Assembly: GCA_008931825.1 (NCBI GenBank)
Contig: QXVZ01033159.1
Span: 1 to 25,490 of the forward strand
Reading direction: 5' to 3'
From: Phallusia fumigata
Taxonomy: Eukaryota > Chordata > Ascidiacea > Phlebobranchia > Ascidiidae
Length of the DNA stretch: 25,490 bases
Shown here one piece after another: positions 1 through 9,465 of the stretch (its first letter is position 1; each line of letters starts with the position of its first letter). The notes beneath the pieces are model-generated. The model was given only the letters and a program-made list of their open reading frames with translations. It was not told where the DNA came from and did no database searches. Both the position numbers and the translations under genes were made by a program.

Positions 1-1524
1 GACGCTTAGTTTTTCCCACACACTGAAAGGCAACGAAACTTTTATTTGCCACACACCGATCGTGTTGTTGCCGCCCGGGTAAAAATGGCGGCAAAATCGA
101 GTGAATAAATTCTGCGTTTAAGACTAAACAAAATGGTAAACCTAATTCTACATATATTAGATTGGTAGTAAGAGATCTAAATAAACTCAGCCCCATTGGA
201 TGTTGCAAAACTTGTTAAAAACGTTCACAATACATGCTACCCAGCACACTATAGATTTTGGTACATTTTATTTGTAATTTTAAAAACTTCAATAAGGAAT
301 AAGCTTTGTATTTCGCGTATTCAACATGAAACCCCTGAAGGGTGAAATCGGTCACTTTTTTGCCTAAATGTGCTATGTAACTGCCACGACAAGTTTCAAA
401 TTTTTAGTTTTTCGAACAGCCACGAAATCGACAAGTAAATTTACAGCAACGACTGATATTCCCAATTAAACCGGTTCGGAAAGGGGCTTAAAACGTTTCT
501 ACACAACGTACAGGCTTCGTGAGCCCGGAAGTGGTATCAACGGCCTTCCAGTTAAACCACACCCTCGAGATACTCAATCCTCGGTTTCGTTCGATCGTTG
601 TACAACAGTTTGATGTTTTCGTAGGTAACCGTGCACTCGTGTGATTAGCGGACAGCATTTGAGACGGGCCGTCTGTTTGGCACAATACCAATTCCGACAC
701 AATAAACGTCATTGTGACGTGTCAGAGGCGTGCGAGGTGAATCGGTTTTGTCAACGTCGAGTCTTCGGGGCACAAATAAAAAGAAACCACGTGGAAATTG
801 GGCCTAAATTAAAAAAGAGAAAAACTGTAGTGCTTTTTTATTTGATAAATTAAGTAAAAAAAACAAGTTATGAATAAATCGGAAAATTGGAATTAACTTG
901 CCTCCTTAAAACGTATTTTTTCAATATGGTTGACCTTGACCTAGTGGGGCCAAACTGGCCAATGTCAAAAAGCTTGTCAATTTAAAAGGCTTTGAGTTGA
1001 AAGCAATTCCATGGCCTTTAAAGACGAAAAAACGACATGGTGGTTCAATGAATTCTTTTATATTTCAACAAATAATAAACAATTGCCAATTACAAAACAA
1101 TAAATATGATAGTTCCATTGTTAAAAGCATTATGATGAAACATGAAAAGCCCAGTTTGAAATGCATTATCCAACAATGTGGAGCTTAATCGAAGCTTTCC
1201 TGTTTTGTTTCTGTTTTGTTATTACAGCAGACGTATAAAACCAACAACCAGCCATTAAGGGTACGACCGCCGTGGATTTAACGCCATCGAATCCGGAAAA
1301 GCATCTGTCATCGCTTTCAGATGAAATCTATAACTGTTTCATGTGTGGGGGGCGTGGGTTCTGTTTTTATTGCACCCCCCTTGTGGTCTAGAGATAATAT
1401 CATGTTACCCCTAATAATGGGACCAGTTTCGACGGGGTGAATACTCTAAAACACGTTTTGTTTTTACTGGAAAATTAGATATGTCACCAGAATTGACTTA
1501 AAAAGGTCAACGATGGAAATTGAA
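1..1524. other. No gene recognised
   Basis: Low-complexity AT-rich DNA with only short, unconvincing open frames on both strands. An AATAAA hexamer lies at 104-109 and could belong to a gene left of the window, but nothing else supports a 3' end there. Splice-acceptor-like pyrimidine tracts (for example before 1230) have no coding partner. Confidence 0.4.
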
Positions 1525-1529
1525 ATGCA

Positions 1530-1637
1530 CTGATGATGACAACAGCGATTGTTGAAACGCTTGCATAACAATGTATTCACTATGTTCAAGCTATCTGGCA
1601 GTTATGTGTAGCTACTTTCAAGTTCTTGCCTTGTGTA
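1530..1637 (-). repeat. TIR element family A, partial copy (reverse)
   Basis: This stretch contains the reverse complement of the family A core: the GATGATGACAACAGCGATTG block followed by AATGTATTCACTATGTTCAAG and TCTGGCAGTTAT. The same blocks recur at 4421, 7905, 11951, 19055 and 19658. It is non-coding and looks like a short non-autonomous DNA element. Confidence 0.7.
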
Positions 1638-1639
1638 CC

Positions 1640-2364
1640 CAAGGAAATTGAATTGCTACATAAATTTAGAAATGTTGGATCACCCAATATTCATATACAA
1701 GCAGCAACCGAAATATTGTAAATTTTTCCAAGAAACTGCAACTTGGGTGGCATATACAGGCAACCCCGCCAAAATTTCTGTGTTTATTTTTCTTCCAAAT
1801 CTCGCACAAAAGAGAGACAGGCGCCTACGAAATTCCCGTTTTGTCCTGGTAACCGTGTGGGGCTGTAAAAATATAAATATCCTATAAACGGCCATTATCG
1901 GCCATAAGATTCACTTCCGTTTCTGCCATGGCTGAATCCGCTTTTGTTATGGCCAATTGCCTTGAAAAACATTTTATTTGTAATATCCCAAAATAAACTC
2001 TGGTTAAACAAATACGGCAGTTTCTGGTTGAACTCTTGTTTAAATGAGAAAAACGATCTATGGATAATTTTGACTGCAGAAACTTCATTGCAAAAACAAC
2101 TTTTCATTGTGCAAATGCTTTAAATGTTAAATTGCCGATAGCAAATTCAAATCAAAAGGAAGTGTTTAATTTTTAATTTGTGACGTCACGGTCAGCCTAC
2201 GTTTTAGAGTTTTTAAGGCGAGGACATCATAGATGCGAAAAAGTCACGCTTTTCGACATGCCAAAGCTTAATGATGCAACTTGTCTATACTGAATGTGTC
2301 AAGCTATTTCTGTACTTGTGGCCACAACACCAGTTTATTTACTTTCCTGAATTAAAAAAAAATT
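1640..2364. other. No gene recognised
   Basis: Short overlapping open frames on both strands have no recognisable motif and no splice context. One TGACGTCA octamer lies at 2181-2188. Confidence 0.4.
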
Positions 2365-2460
2365 GTTGGATTCGAACCCGCGACGCTTCAGAGATCAAAA
2401 CCCAATAAAGATTTGGTATTTTATGTGCATGACGAACACCTTAGGTCATTTGCTCGCCTT
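2365..2460 (-). repeat. tRNA-like sequence (degenerate tRNA or SINE head)
   Basis: Read on the minus strand, the B-box-like GGTTCGAATCC occurs at 2378-2368, preceded about 70 nt upstream by an A-box-like block GCGAGCAAATGACCTAAGGTG. It is followed by a run of T that would serve as a Pol III terminator. The T-arm pairs poorly beside the loop, so this is probably a tRNA-derived repeat rather than a working tRNA. Confidence 0.4.
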
Positions 2461-2475
2461 TATCACCATTTACAC

Positions 2476-3181
2476 CAGTGTTTCTTAACTTTTTTTTGAT
2501 GCGACGCCTTAGGAAAAGTTAGTTGGACTTTCGACGCACCAGCGATAAGAATTTAATAAAACACGCTTAATATCAAAGTTGTATATTTTCAAACAAAAAA
2601 AGTCTAGCTCCTAAACTGAATTATTGTGCGACACTTGAAAAATTAAACTACACACCAGGGCACAATCAAGGCTTTGCGCTGCAGCGCCGCCACAAGTGGC
2701 GACAATTATTGAAACATACAAACCGCTGAGTGGCGCTATTTACAATAACATCGTCGGTTCGGTCACGGTCGATGAAACGCAAAATAAACACGTGATTGCG
2801 TGTAATTGTGACGTTAAGTGCTTGCGTGTGGTCGTAACGGTTTTGCGAATGAGCGCACGGAATTTGCCCGGAAATGAAAATTGTGCCACTGGTGGTTTGA
2901 GTGACGCTTAATTGATTGAGTGACGTGTTATCTTAAGCGGTCATGCAGTGTGTGGCCCTGGACTTTTACATTGTTCGTTTAATAGCACAGTATACGCCAG
3001 GCCTGCAAGAGTCGCCTTGCTGAATAAAAATGATTAAAAGACGAAATGTGATTCGGTACAACACCTCTTGTAGGCCTTGCGCACTGTGATTTGTATATGA
3101 GTGTGCCGTTATCGTTGTTTCTATCAGTTTTTATTAAGATAAAACAAAATGTTTATGGGTATCACAATTAAAGAACCGCTG
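2476..3181. mobile_element. hAT-like non-autonomous DNA transposon (706 bp)
   Basis: The left end reads CAGTGTTTCTTAAC and the right end, reverse complemented, reads CAGCGGTTCTTTAA, typical of short imperfect hAT inverted repeats. Flanking 8-mers ATTTACAC (2468-2475) and GTTTAGAC (3182-3189) match at 6 of 8 bases, the target-duplication length of hAT elements. No transposase frame is present; the longest open frame inside (2696-2911) has no recognisable domain. A separate palindrome lies within it at 2986-3088. Confidence 0.6.
2986..3088. repeat. 103-bp palindromic element nested in the hAT copy
   Basis: The left arm begins CACAGTATACGCCAGGCC and continues TGCAAGAG; the right arm reverse complements to CACAGTGCGCAAGGCC then TACAAGAG. 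The arms are about 25 bp and differ by a 2-bp indel and two substitutions. A single arm of the same sequence occurs at 8383-8406, so this is a dispersed element and not only local structure. Confidence 0.6.
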
Positions 3182-3189
3182 GTTTAGAC

Positions 3190-3689
3190 CTAAAAACAAC
3201 GAATTAATCAAAATGCTTTTCAATTTGTGGGACAATAATTACAAAAAACAAGATAGTTTGTAGTAATCACTTTAAAATTGAGTCCTATACTAAAAATATA
3301 CCCATTGGGGTGTTACTTGTTGTAAATGTTGATGACCTTGGAAGTTACACCATTTTTTCCACCACTACATTTGTATTGCGTGACTCTTGTAAATTATCGG
3401 GTAAAAATAGCGATTGTTATGAAACTGGCACATTAGGGAACAAAAACTGACGAAATATGAAAACACACTTGGTATCAACTACCGGCTATTACACAGAAGT
3501 TCTGCACCTGGCAATGTTTGCTGTTTATTCATGGTATCTTGGCTCGATAAGCAGACAAAGCAAACAATGATAGCCGATGCTCTTAGCAGCGAATGTCGGA
3601 GCTGGGCAGGATGTGTTGGTTTTTCACACCACGCCTTCTTGACATTTCACACAAAGCACTCAAAAACGAGCTGTCAAAACAAATTGGTC
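3190..3689. other. No gene recognised
   Basis: AT-rich sequence without convincing coding signal. Overlapping plus-strand frames at 3531-3805 run into the adjacent SINE and show no domain. Confidence 0.4.
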
Positions 3690-3958
3690 AAGTGCTTGGT
3701 GCAACCGTCTTGCCTTGCACTCGGTGGTTCGTGGTTCAAATCTTGTCTCGGTCACTCGGTTTCTCAGGAAACTTAAGCGGCGTTTCTCCAACCCAGTGGA
3801 CATAATGGGTTGACCCAAATTAAAGTCACCAACGTTAAAAAATCGAAAACATCAAATACAAAATGACCAAGTGGAACTGTAATGAGGCAGGTAGCTCGAC
3901 GGTGGGTTATGGCGAAAAGCCCAAGAGATAAAAATGAATAAAATAAACAAACAAACCC
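3690..3958 (+). repeat. tRNA-derived SINE, family C
   Basis: A tRNA-like head with the B-box-like GTGGTTCAAATCTTG is followed by TCTCGGTC, then AAACTTAAGCGGC, then the tail block AATGAGGCAGGTAGCTC, ending in A-rich AAATAAACAAACAAACC. The same order of blocks is found at 13975-14200, and the first half in reverse at 20913-21050. The 5' boundary is approximate. Confidence 0.65.
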
Positions 3959-3959
3959 T

Positions 3960-4420
3960 AAATCGTTTATATTTGAACAAAAAACTAGAAGCCGAGTTGG
4001 TTCCATTGATTGAAGTTTTCTGTCTAAAAAATGCAAAATATCTCTCAAACTTTAGCAATCACTCGACATGTGAGAATATAACGAATTCGCAAGTTTCCAT
4101 TCTTAGCTGATTAACGTCAAATTGTTTTGTTACAATGCCATATTCGAAACCATTGTTTCAAGTGTTCTTCAAGAGGCGAGAGACAATTCATTTATGTCGT
4201 AACAATCGCACAATGACTCTTAAGTGACGAAATAACAGTTGCCTGTCACTTACGACAATTTTCCTCGACAGTTTGAAATTTGATGTGCCAGAGCAGTTAG
4301 GAAAAGCATAAGAAATTGTCATATGCTAACTTTGAAATAAACGTTGGGTAAAGTTAACTGGCAAAGGATTTAAATGAAGTAACTAAGTAGATGTTAGGTA
4401 GATTATTGCTAAATTGAAAA
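3960..4420. other. No gene recognised
   Basis: AT-rich intergenic sequence. I see no coding frame with splice context, no RNA gene and no clear repeat. Confidence 0.4.
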
Positions 4421-4515
4421 CAGAACTTCCAGAGATCTTGTTTGTAGTGAAAGCATTGTAATGCGAACGTTTCAACAATCGCTGTTGTCGTCATCAATGC
4501 GAAATGACAAGAAGC
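4421..4515 (+). repeat. TIR element family A, partial copy
   Basis: It carries the left-arm remnant CCAGAGATCTTG, then TAGTGAAAGCATTGTAATGCG and ACAATCGCTGTTGTCGTCATC, matching the other family A copies. The right arm is missing. Confidence 0.65.
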
Positions 4516-4529
4516 TTAAAACCATACGC

Positions 4530-4692
4530 AAGGGCGCCGGCAGAAGATTTTCCAGGAGGGGGCAGATAGTCATACATACATAATTTTTCATTTATGAGAT
4601 TTTGTTGATAGACCATAAATTATTAACAAAGTACATTTTTGGAATTCCAGGGGAGGGGAAGTGCCCCCTCTTGCCCCTACGTGCCGGCGCCC
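4530..4692. mobile_element. GC-tipped TIR element
   Basis: Perfect 11-bp inverted ends GGGCGCCGGCA (4532-4542) and TGCCGGCGCCC (4682-4692) enclose an AT-rich centre and a C-rich block near the right end. CCATACG lies just outside both ends and is probably the target duplication. The right-end block recurs in reverse at 24504-24540, so it is an interspersed family. It sits about 160 bp upstream of the proposed start of the MS4A-like gene. Confidence 0.6.
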
Positions 4693-4853
4693 ATACGACC
4701 ATACGTTACATACACATGGGATAAATAAGAAAAACTTGACGCATTTGGTGTCGCCAAAAAGTCAAAGACTGTTGCTGGTTTTGGATTTAACCAACTTGAA
4801 AATTTACTCAAGTTATTTAGATCCTTAAACAAAGATAGTAGTTGGAAACAGTT

Positions 4854-7800
4854 ATGGACTTTGCATCGTGTTGCGATGTCTACTGCACCTCGTGTCGGAT
4901 CTGGTATCTCAAGTTTCTTCGTCCGGGAGACACAGTTCCCTTCCATAAACCGAAGTACATCCTACCACTTGGTGTCGCGCAAATATTAATAGGTGAGATG
5001 AAGCGTTGTGTTCCCTTTAAAAAAAGTTGGGAACCACTGGTTGAGAATACTCCATATCTAAAAAGCAACTTTGATGCACGATGTTATTAGATATTTATGA
5101 CGGAAATCGTACATGTAGATGTTATGACTTATTACAATGCGACGTCATTGAGTTTACTTACTGTGAACGCCAATCTAAATGAAAATTTATTATCTCAAAA
5201 TTCGAACTTTTTACTCAAAGCACGGGACCTAAAAATATGTTCGAAAGTTTCGCAAAAAAATAATCTTGTATTGAATCCAATAAAAATACACCGCCCGGTT
5301 AGTTGTCTTCGTTCAGGAAAGCACGTTGTCATCTAAAACAGTGGCCATGTTTTTGTCTGCAGCATTTGTAGTGATCGTCCTTGACACTCTGGCCCTCTTC
5401 TGTCAAGGTCAGGGTTTCGCGTCACCAGCCCCATCCTTCCTGGGTAGCCCGGGGTTTCCCCTGTGGCTGTCCACTTTGGTAAGAGTAGTTGAGTTGCATA
5501 AAAGCTTTTGAATCTAAAGTGACTTTTTCGTGCAGTTTGTAGCGAGTGGCTGCTTCGACATTTCCTGCTACAAGCACAAAACACGATTTTCGGTAAGTTT
5601 GTAAAAAAAGATTTCTTTGTTACCAGAGAAAAATTTGGGAAAGTAAAACATTAACGTTTGGGAATAAAAGTCAGTTTATTAACGTGTCCAGCGTAAATTG
5701 GAAAATTTCCATTATTTAACGCGCTCAAAGCAATAGCACGTAGATTTCGTTGTTTGATTGACCACATGTAGTTTTGAAAGTTAATACAGCACCTTCAGTC
5801 AATCTAACCTTATCTTGTGTTATATAGTAACTAATCATGCAAATTCAGAATTGTCGTTAATGTAAATCAAACTCATGTTGTATTTCAACTATTTCCATTT
5901 CTCTAAAACTACTAAAGTTGTATACACACTATTACTTACATATCAAATGAGTATATGTATGAATAGCAAATATGTTTAACTAACATTACGATTTATTCTG
6001 CCAGACTGCCTTGGCCTTTGGCGTTTCAATCATTGCAACAATTCTTTCCATCACCTTACTGGCTGTGATGACGATGGCGATTGCGCAAGAGGTCAGAACA
6101 GAGATTCTTAACTTTTTTCGCTTCTGTATATTTCCGAAAAATCACCAACCAGTTCTCACATCCCCTTCTGTATAATTTCGAAAGGAGTTGTTGTTCGTTT
6201 GAACATTAAACATTGGTCTCTTCATAACCCACAACAAAACCAATGGTTCAAATAGTTACTCAAAGCTACTTGATAACGTCGTTATCTTCACGTTGCCGCA
6301 CTAACGGCAATATCTCATGCCTTTATCAGTGGTGAAATAAATTTTGCGCCAGACATGCAGGTTTGAGTTATTGATGAAACGTTTGGTGAATCAAATTGTA
6401 AAGTTATAAACATTCCAAAGTATAATAACTACTTTTGGGTATTGTTCTCAATTGTAGTTGACAAAACTGCTTAAACATTCTGAAATGCTAAATTATTCCA
6501 TGTTCTGTACTCCTTTTCTTGACGGACCCTTTTCTACATACAGCCAAACGCCGTTAGCCTACACTAGATTTCCGAATACATTTTTCAAGTTCCATTGTTT
6601 AAGTTTGTGAACTGGTAACAAACAGCAACACGTTGTTGCATTTAAATTTCAACTTGCTCATGTTATAGATGTAATCTGTATATCTGACCCTAATGATTTA
6701 GCATCCTAGGATCTTCCTGACTAAGAACCCCTGGGTTAGAACTACATCCCTCAACACCAAACTTTCCTCAATTAAAATATAAAATTCTCCCAGCTGACGT
6801 TTTACCATAAACATCTTAACTCGAGCGGTGTCGTCATCTCGTGCGTCATCTGCACCTTGGTGCTTGTGCAGCTAGCGGTGACGTCATCGTCAGCACTCCT
6901 GTGTTATCTGTCGCTGACGTCACACGACGACCGGTGGTTCACCGACCGGGTATTTCCTTAGCGTTGGATGTTTTTTGCTTGTATAATATTCATTTTGTGA
7001 GATTCTATTTGAATAAGATATTGGCGATGCCAAAACGTTTTAGCAAAATATATAACGTATCTTTTTGGGAGCTGAGTATTTAAATGTGTTTTTTAAACCA
7101 AATTAAGCGACCTCTTTGATACACAACGTCAAGTGCTGTGGAACTGCAGCAACGAGATTTTACAGATTTAACGTAGAAACATAAACCAGTGACGTCATTA
7201 TCATGGCACGCAGCGTTCAAATTTTGGTATGATTTGTAAACTGACACGCTGCGTTCAAAAGGTTGGCATCCTCTGTCTTAGACAATTCGGTCGATTGCTT
7301 GCCCTCTCTACCTCGTTCCTTGTTTCGTCAGGGAACTCAATACGACGCCACAGCGACACCTGGTGTCAACAATTCCAACGCTAAACTGAGCGTGCCGAGC
7401 GGCCAACCGGCTTTTCTGTTTTACGCGCCGAGCAATGACGCAAACAAGTATACGTCAGCGTTCCGTGACGTTATGAAAGGTGTTGAGAAACGTAATGGTA
7501 AGGTTGTAGTAATATCGTTTTTGTACCCATTTCAATAAGTACAAGACAGAGGCTTGTTTGTGAATATTTGGGAATGTACAGAAATGACAATTTGGTTGTA
7601 CATGTCTGAATCATAAAAATAGAAATATGACACAAACTAAAATGCGGAAAAACAAACCAATGTTTTTTGTTTGTAAACTACTAACAAACAGCCAAAGAAA
7701 AGACAATTTGTCACCACAAAGATTAACTGGATCTAGGTTGTGCATTTAAGCTTTAAATTAAAGAATAAAACTTTGTTTTTCTTTCTCAATTACAACAAAT

Positions 7801-8328
7801 CACAGTTGCCAAATCACACGCGACAATTGATGAAGATTACGATGAAGAAACTGACGGAAGAAAAACGGCCGGTAAAAAAATCATAAAAACCTTTTAAAGT
7901 TTGGAGAACAAGACACGAACTTACAAATCAGCTTAATTACAAACATGCCAGAGAACTTGTATGTAGTGAATACATTATATTGCAAACATTTCGAAAATCG
8001 CTGTTGTCATCATAAGTACATAATGACGATAAGCCTATAACCCGAGCGTTTAATAGAAAATTGATTTTTGCAACTGTAGCGACCGATCACGTAGATGCTG
8101 GATCTAATACTGAAGTACTCCCTTTGGGGGAAGTATTAGAAATTTGAAGTGTTGAAGAGTTCACTTGTCATCACGTTTGTACGAAAAACGTGGCAAAAAT
8201 GTTCATAATCCTACACAACTACTCTTCCACATGTTTCAGATTTTAGTGACGGGACCACAATTGACCAACTGGACACCGAGAATGCCAAAGCACCGGACAA
8301 TTATCTCACAACACCGGCCAACATATGA
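4854..8328 (+). CDS. MS4A/CD20-like four-pass membrane protein (8 exons, 291 aa)
   Basis: Proposed exons are 4854-4992, 5363-5478, 5536-5592, 6005-6091, 6794-6949, 7332-7497, 7806-7871 and 8240-8328. All reading phases agree and the stop is TGA at 8326-8328. TM1 (residues 36-59) contains PLGVAQILI, as in the MS4A LGxxQI signature. TM2 (77-95) begins GFPLWLSTLFVASG, matching the family G-Y/F-P-x-W...SG motif. TM3 is 105-130 and TM4 about 145-170. The cytoplasmic tail is long and acidic (DEDYDEETDG in exon 7). Family members are tetraspan plasma-membrane proteins linked to receptor complexes and calcium entry, usually 200-300 aa. Splice sites are mostly strong, for example TTTTTGTCTGCAG before exon 2. 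The weakest part is the start: ATG 4854 is the first in-frame ATG after a stop at 4839, and an earlier exon could exist. The TM3-TM4 loop is short. Confidence 0.72.
6099..6733. mobile_element. hAT-like element in intron 4 of the MS4A-like gene
   Basis: The left end CAGAGATTCTTAAC and the reverse-complemented right end CAGGGGTTCTTAGT match at 11 of 14 bases. The 8-bp flanks GGTCAGAA (6091-6098) and GGTTAGAA (6734-6741) match at 7 of 8. The left flank overlaps the exon-4 splice donor (GAG|GTCAGAA), so the insertion duplicated the donor. There is no transposase frame inside. Confidence 0.6.
7002..7017 (+). other. Exact copy of the Ciona trans-spliced leader 16-mer
   Basis: The sequence ATTCTATTTGAATAAG is identical to the 16-nt leader reported for Ciona trans-spliced mRNAs. 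It lies in intron 5 of the MS4A-like gene. A functional SL RNA gene would have GT right after the leader; here ATATTGG follows, so it is not an intact SL RNA gene. A retrocopy of a trans-spliced mRNA or a decayed SL RNA pseudogene would fit. An 18-codon frame opens 9 nt downstream (ATG at 7027) and ends at 7083. Confidence 0.6.
7905..8032 (+). repeat. TIR element family A, copy in intron 7 of the MS4A-like gene
   Basis: It contains AGACACGAACTT, CAGCTTAATTA, TGCCAGAGAACTTGTATGTA, GTGAATACATTATATTGCAA and TCGCTGTTGTCATCAT, the ordered blocks of family A. The right inverted arm is absent, so it is a 3'-truncated copy. Confidence 0.7.
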
Positions 8329-8382
8329 TATCACCTTGACGTCATATAGCGTATTCATTGTCACATATAAGTAGAATGACGC

Positions 8383-8406
8383 CTCTTGCAGGCCTGGCGT
8401 ACTGTG
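8383..8406 (-). repeat. Solo arm of the 103-bp palindromic element
   Basis: CTCTTGCAGGCCTGGCGTAC plus TGTG is the reverse complement of the left arm of the element at 2986, apart from a 2-bp indel. It lies in the predicted 3' UTR of the MS4A-like gene. No second arm is seen nearby. Confidence 0.55.
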
Positions 8407-8449
8407 ATTCATAAGTAGAATACATTAAATACGATTTGAGACAAAAGTC

Positions 8450-8455
8450 AATAAA
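8450..8455 (+). other. Polyadenylation signal of the MS4A-like gene
   Basis: Canonical AATAAA 122 nt past the predicted stop, followed by a T-rich and GT-containing stretch (GTTTCGTTTTTAGTTTGTTT). It is the first such hexamer after the stop and supports the gene ending here. Confidence 0.6.
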
Positions 8456-8617
8456 GTTTCGTTTTTAGTTTGTTTCGAAAAGACAAAAACTACGACGGTT
8501 GTTTAGATACCATGGTTTCAAAGTGCTTTGTGCGAAAAGATTTTGATTGAAACTACCATACTTTACTTCCATTTTTGATAAAGAAACATTTTAATCACAC
8601 GCCACACTAAACTTGTC

Positions 8618-8623
8618 TTTATT
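8618..8623 (-). other. Polyadenylation signal on the minus strand
   Basis: TTTATT on the plus strand reads AATAAA on the minus strand, about 75 nt past the stop of the minus-strand frame at 8699-8914. Beyond it the minus strand has the GT-rich stretch GTTTAGTGTGGCGTGTG, as expected downstream of a cleavage site. Confidence 0.45.
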
Positions 8624-8698
8624 GGAAATAAACTGTTGCGCACTATAGTAATTTCCGCAAGCGCTGATGCAAAAAAAAGGAATTTTGCTTGGACTAGA

Positions 8699-8914
8699 TT
8701 ATAAACAAGAGGATATATACATAAACACGGTTTCTACGAATTCATTTGGTCTATTAAATTCAAAACTTTTCGAGTGACAGACCGAACGGAGTAAACTGGG
8801 TTGCTTGTGACGTAACACTGGTTTTCGCAGGAGTGCGCGAATTGTCAGTGGCGCGGTGAGCGCTTGTTTGCTCAACAAATATAACAGAAGGAAGCTGAGA
8901 CAAATATCCCGCAT
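8699..8914 (-). CDS. Candidate small secreted peptide (71 aa), unrecognised
   Basis: The frame opens with a signal-peptide-like N-terminus: MRDIC followed by the hydrophobic core LSFLLLYLL and a plausible cleavage after SKQALTA (residues 15-21). The remaining ~50 residues are basic in the middle (RALLRKPVLRHK), have two cysteines (49 and 70), and end at TAA. A minus-strand AATAAA lies about 75 nt after the stop with a GT-rich follow-up, so a short single-exon gene convergent with the MS4A-like gene is plausible. A short upstream out-of-frame ATG overlaps the start. I do not recognise the peptide and see no clear dibasic-amidation site. A chance open frame remains possible; the polyadenylation context is the main extra support. 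Confidence 0.3.
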   Translation of the reverse strand: MRDICLSFLLLYLLSKQALTAPLTIRALLRKPVLRHKQPSLLRSVCHSKSFEFNRPNEFVETVFMYISSCL

Positions 8915-8955
8915 CCCATGCAGCGGGATAGGTCGGGCAGGATTTCGACAATAAA

Positions 8956-9314
8956 CAAAAATATTCCCATCGTTAAAGTCACTGATAAAGCTATTTCCGA
9001 ATAAACTGCGTTAGAATGTTGGTCGGTTGTTGTTTTCTCTTGGTGACATTTGTCAGATCAAGGTTGGTTATCCTGTGCACAATACACAATTAGAAATAGC
9101 AAATTATATTATTTATGTCAAGCCACCAAGTAATTGTTAGCCCAAATTGTTAGATATACATTTTACCAAGTAATTGTTAGCCCAAACTCCAAACTGTCAT
9201 TAAAATAAATTTAAAAATTGTTGTATTTCAATCATAACCCTTCCTTTGCAACTGCTACTGACGTTTGCGCAGCATCAAATGTATGTCTAATTTTCACATG
9301 CATACATTTCACGG
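8956..9314. other. No gene recognised; one short direct repeat
   Basis: AT-rich sequence upstream of the minus-strand peptide candidate. Its only structure is a 22-bp exact direct repeat at 9125-9146 and 9165-9186, listed separately. On the minus strand it could hold that candidate's promoter, but no clear TATA box is evident. Confidence 0.35.
9125..9186. repeat. 22-bp direct repeat, 40-bp period
   Basis: The unit starts ACCAAGTAATTGTTAGCCCA and is repeated exactly at 9125-9146 and 9165-9186. It may be a local replication-slippage duplication. Confidence 0.7.
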
Positions 9315-9410
9315 TTTTAAATAGTCTCAATAAGAGGGGGGGGGGGGGGACTTGTGTGTAAAACATTTTCTACGTTCCGACAAACGCTGGTGTCATCATC
9401 AGGAATGACT
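9315..9410 (+). repeat. TIR element family B, partial copy with a G14 tract
   Basis: It shares ATAGTCTCAATAAGA, then CTTGTGTGTAAAACATTTTC and ATCATCAGGAATGACT with the intact element at 22249-22374 in mixed orientation of its inner half. A 14-nt run of G at 9336-9349 replaces the expected inverted-repeat tip. Confidence 0.55.
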
Positions 9411-9465
9411 TGGAAAATCTCGCATTTCTAATTAAATCACATGTATGTCTAGCAAATATGTCTAT

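Noticed and set aside
4876-4992. A frame starting MSTAPRVGSG as the N-terminus of the MS4A-like gene
   Set aside because: It looks like a natural start and its SSFFVRETQ resembles CD20 N-termini, but it is out of frame with the TM1 motif LGVAQILI and cannot join it without an extra splice or frameshift.
5020-5041. GTTGGGAACCACTG, like a hAT right end, in MS4A-like intron 1
   Set aside because: No partner end with a matching target duplication was found, so it is at most a remnant.
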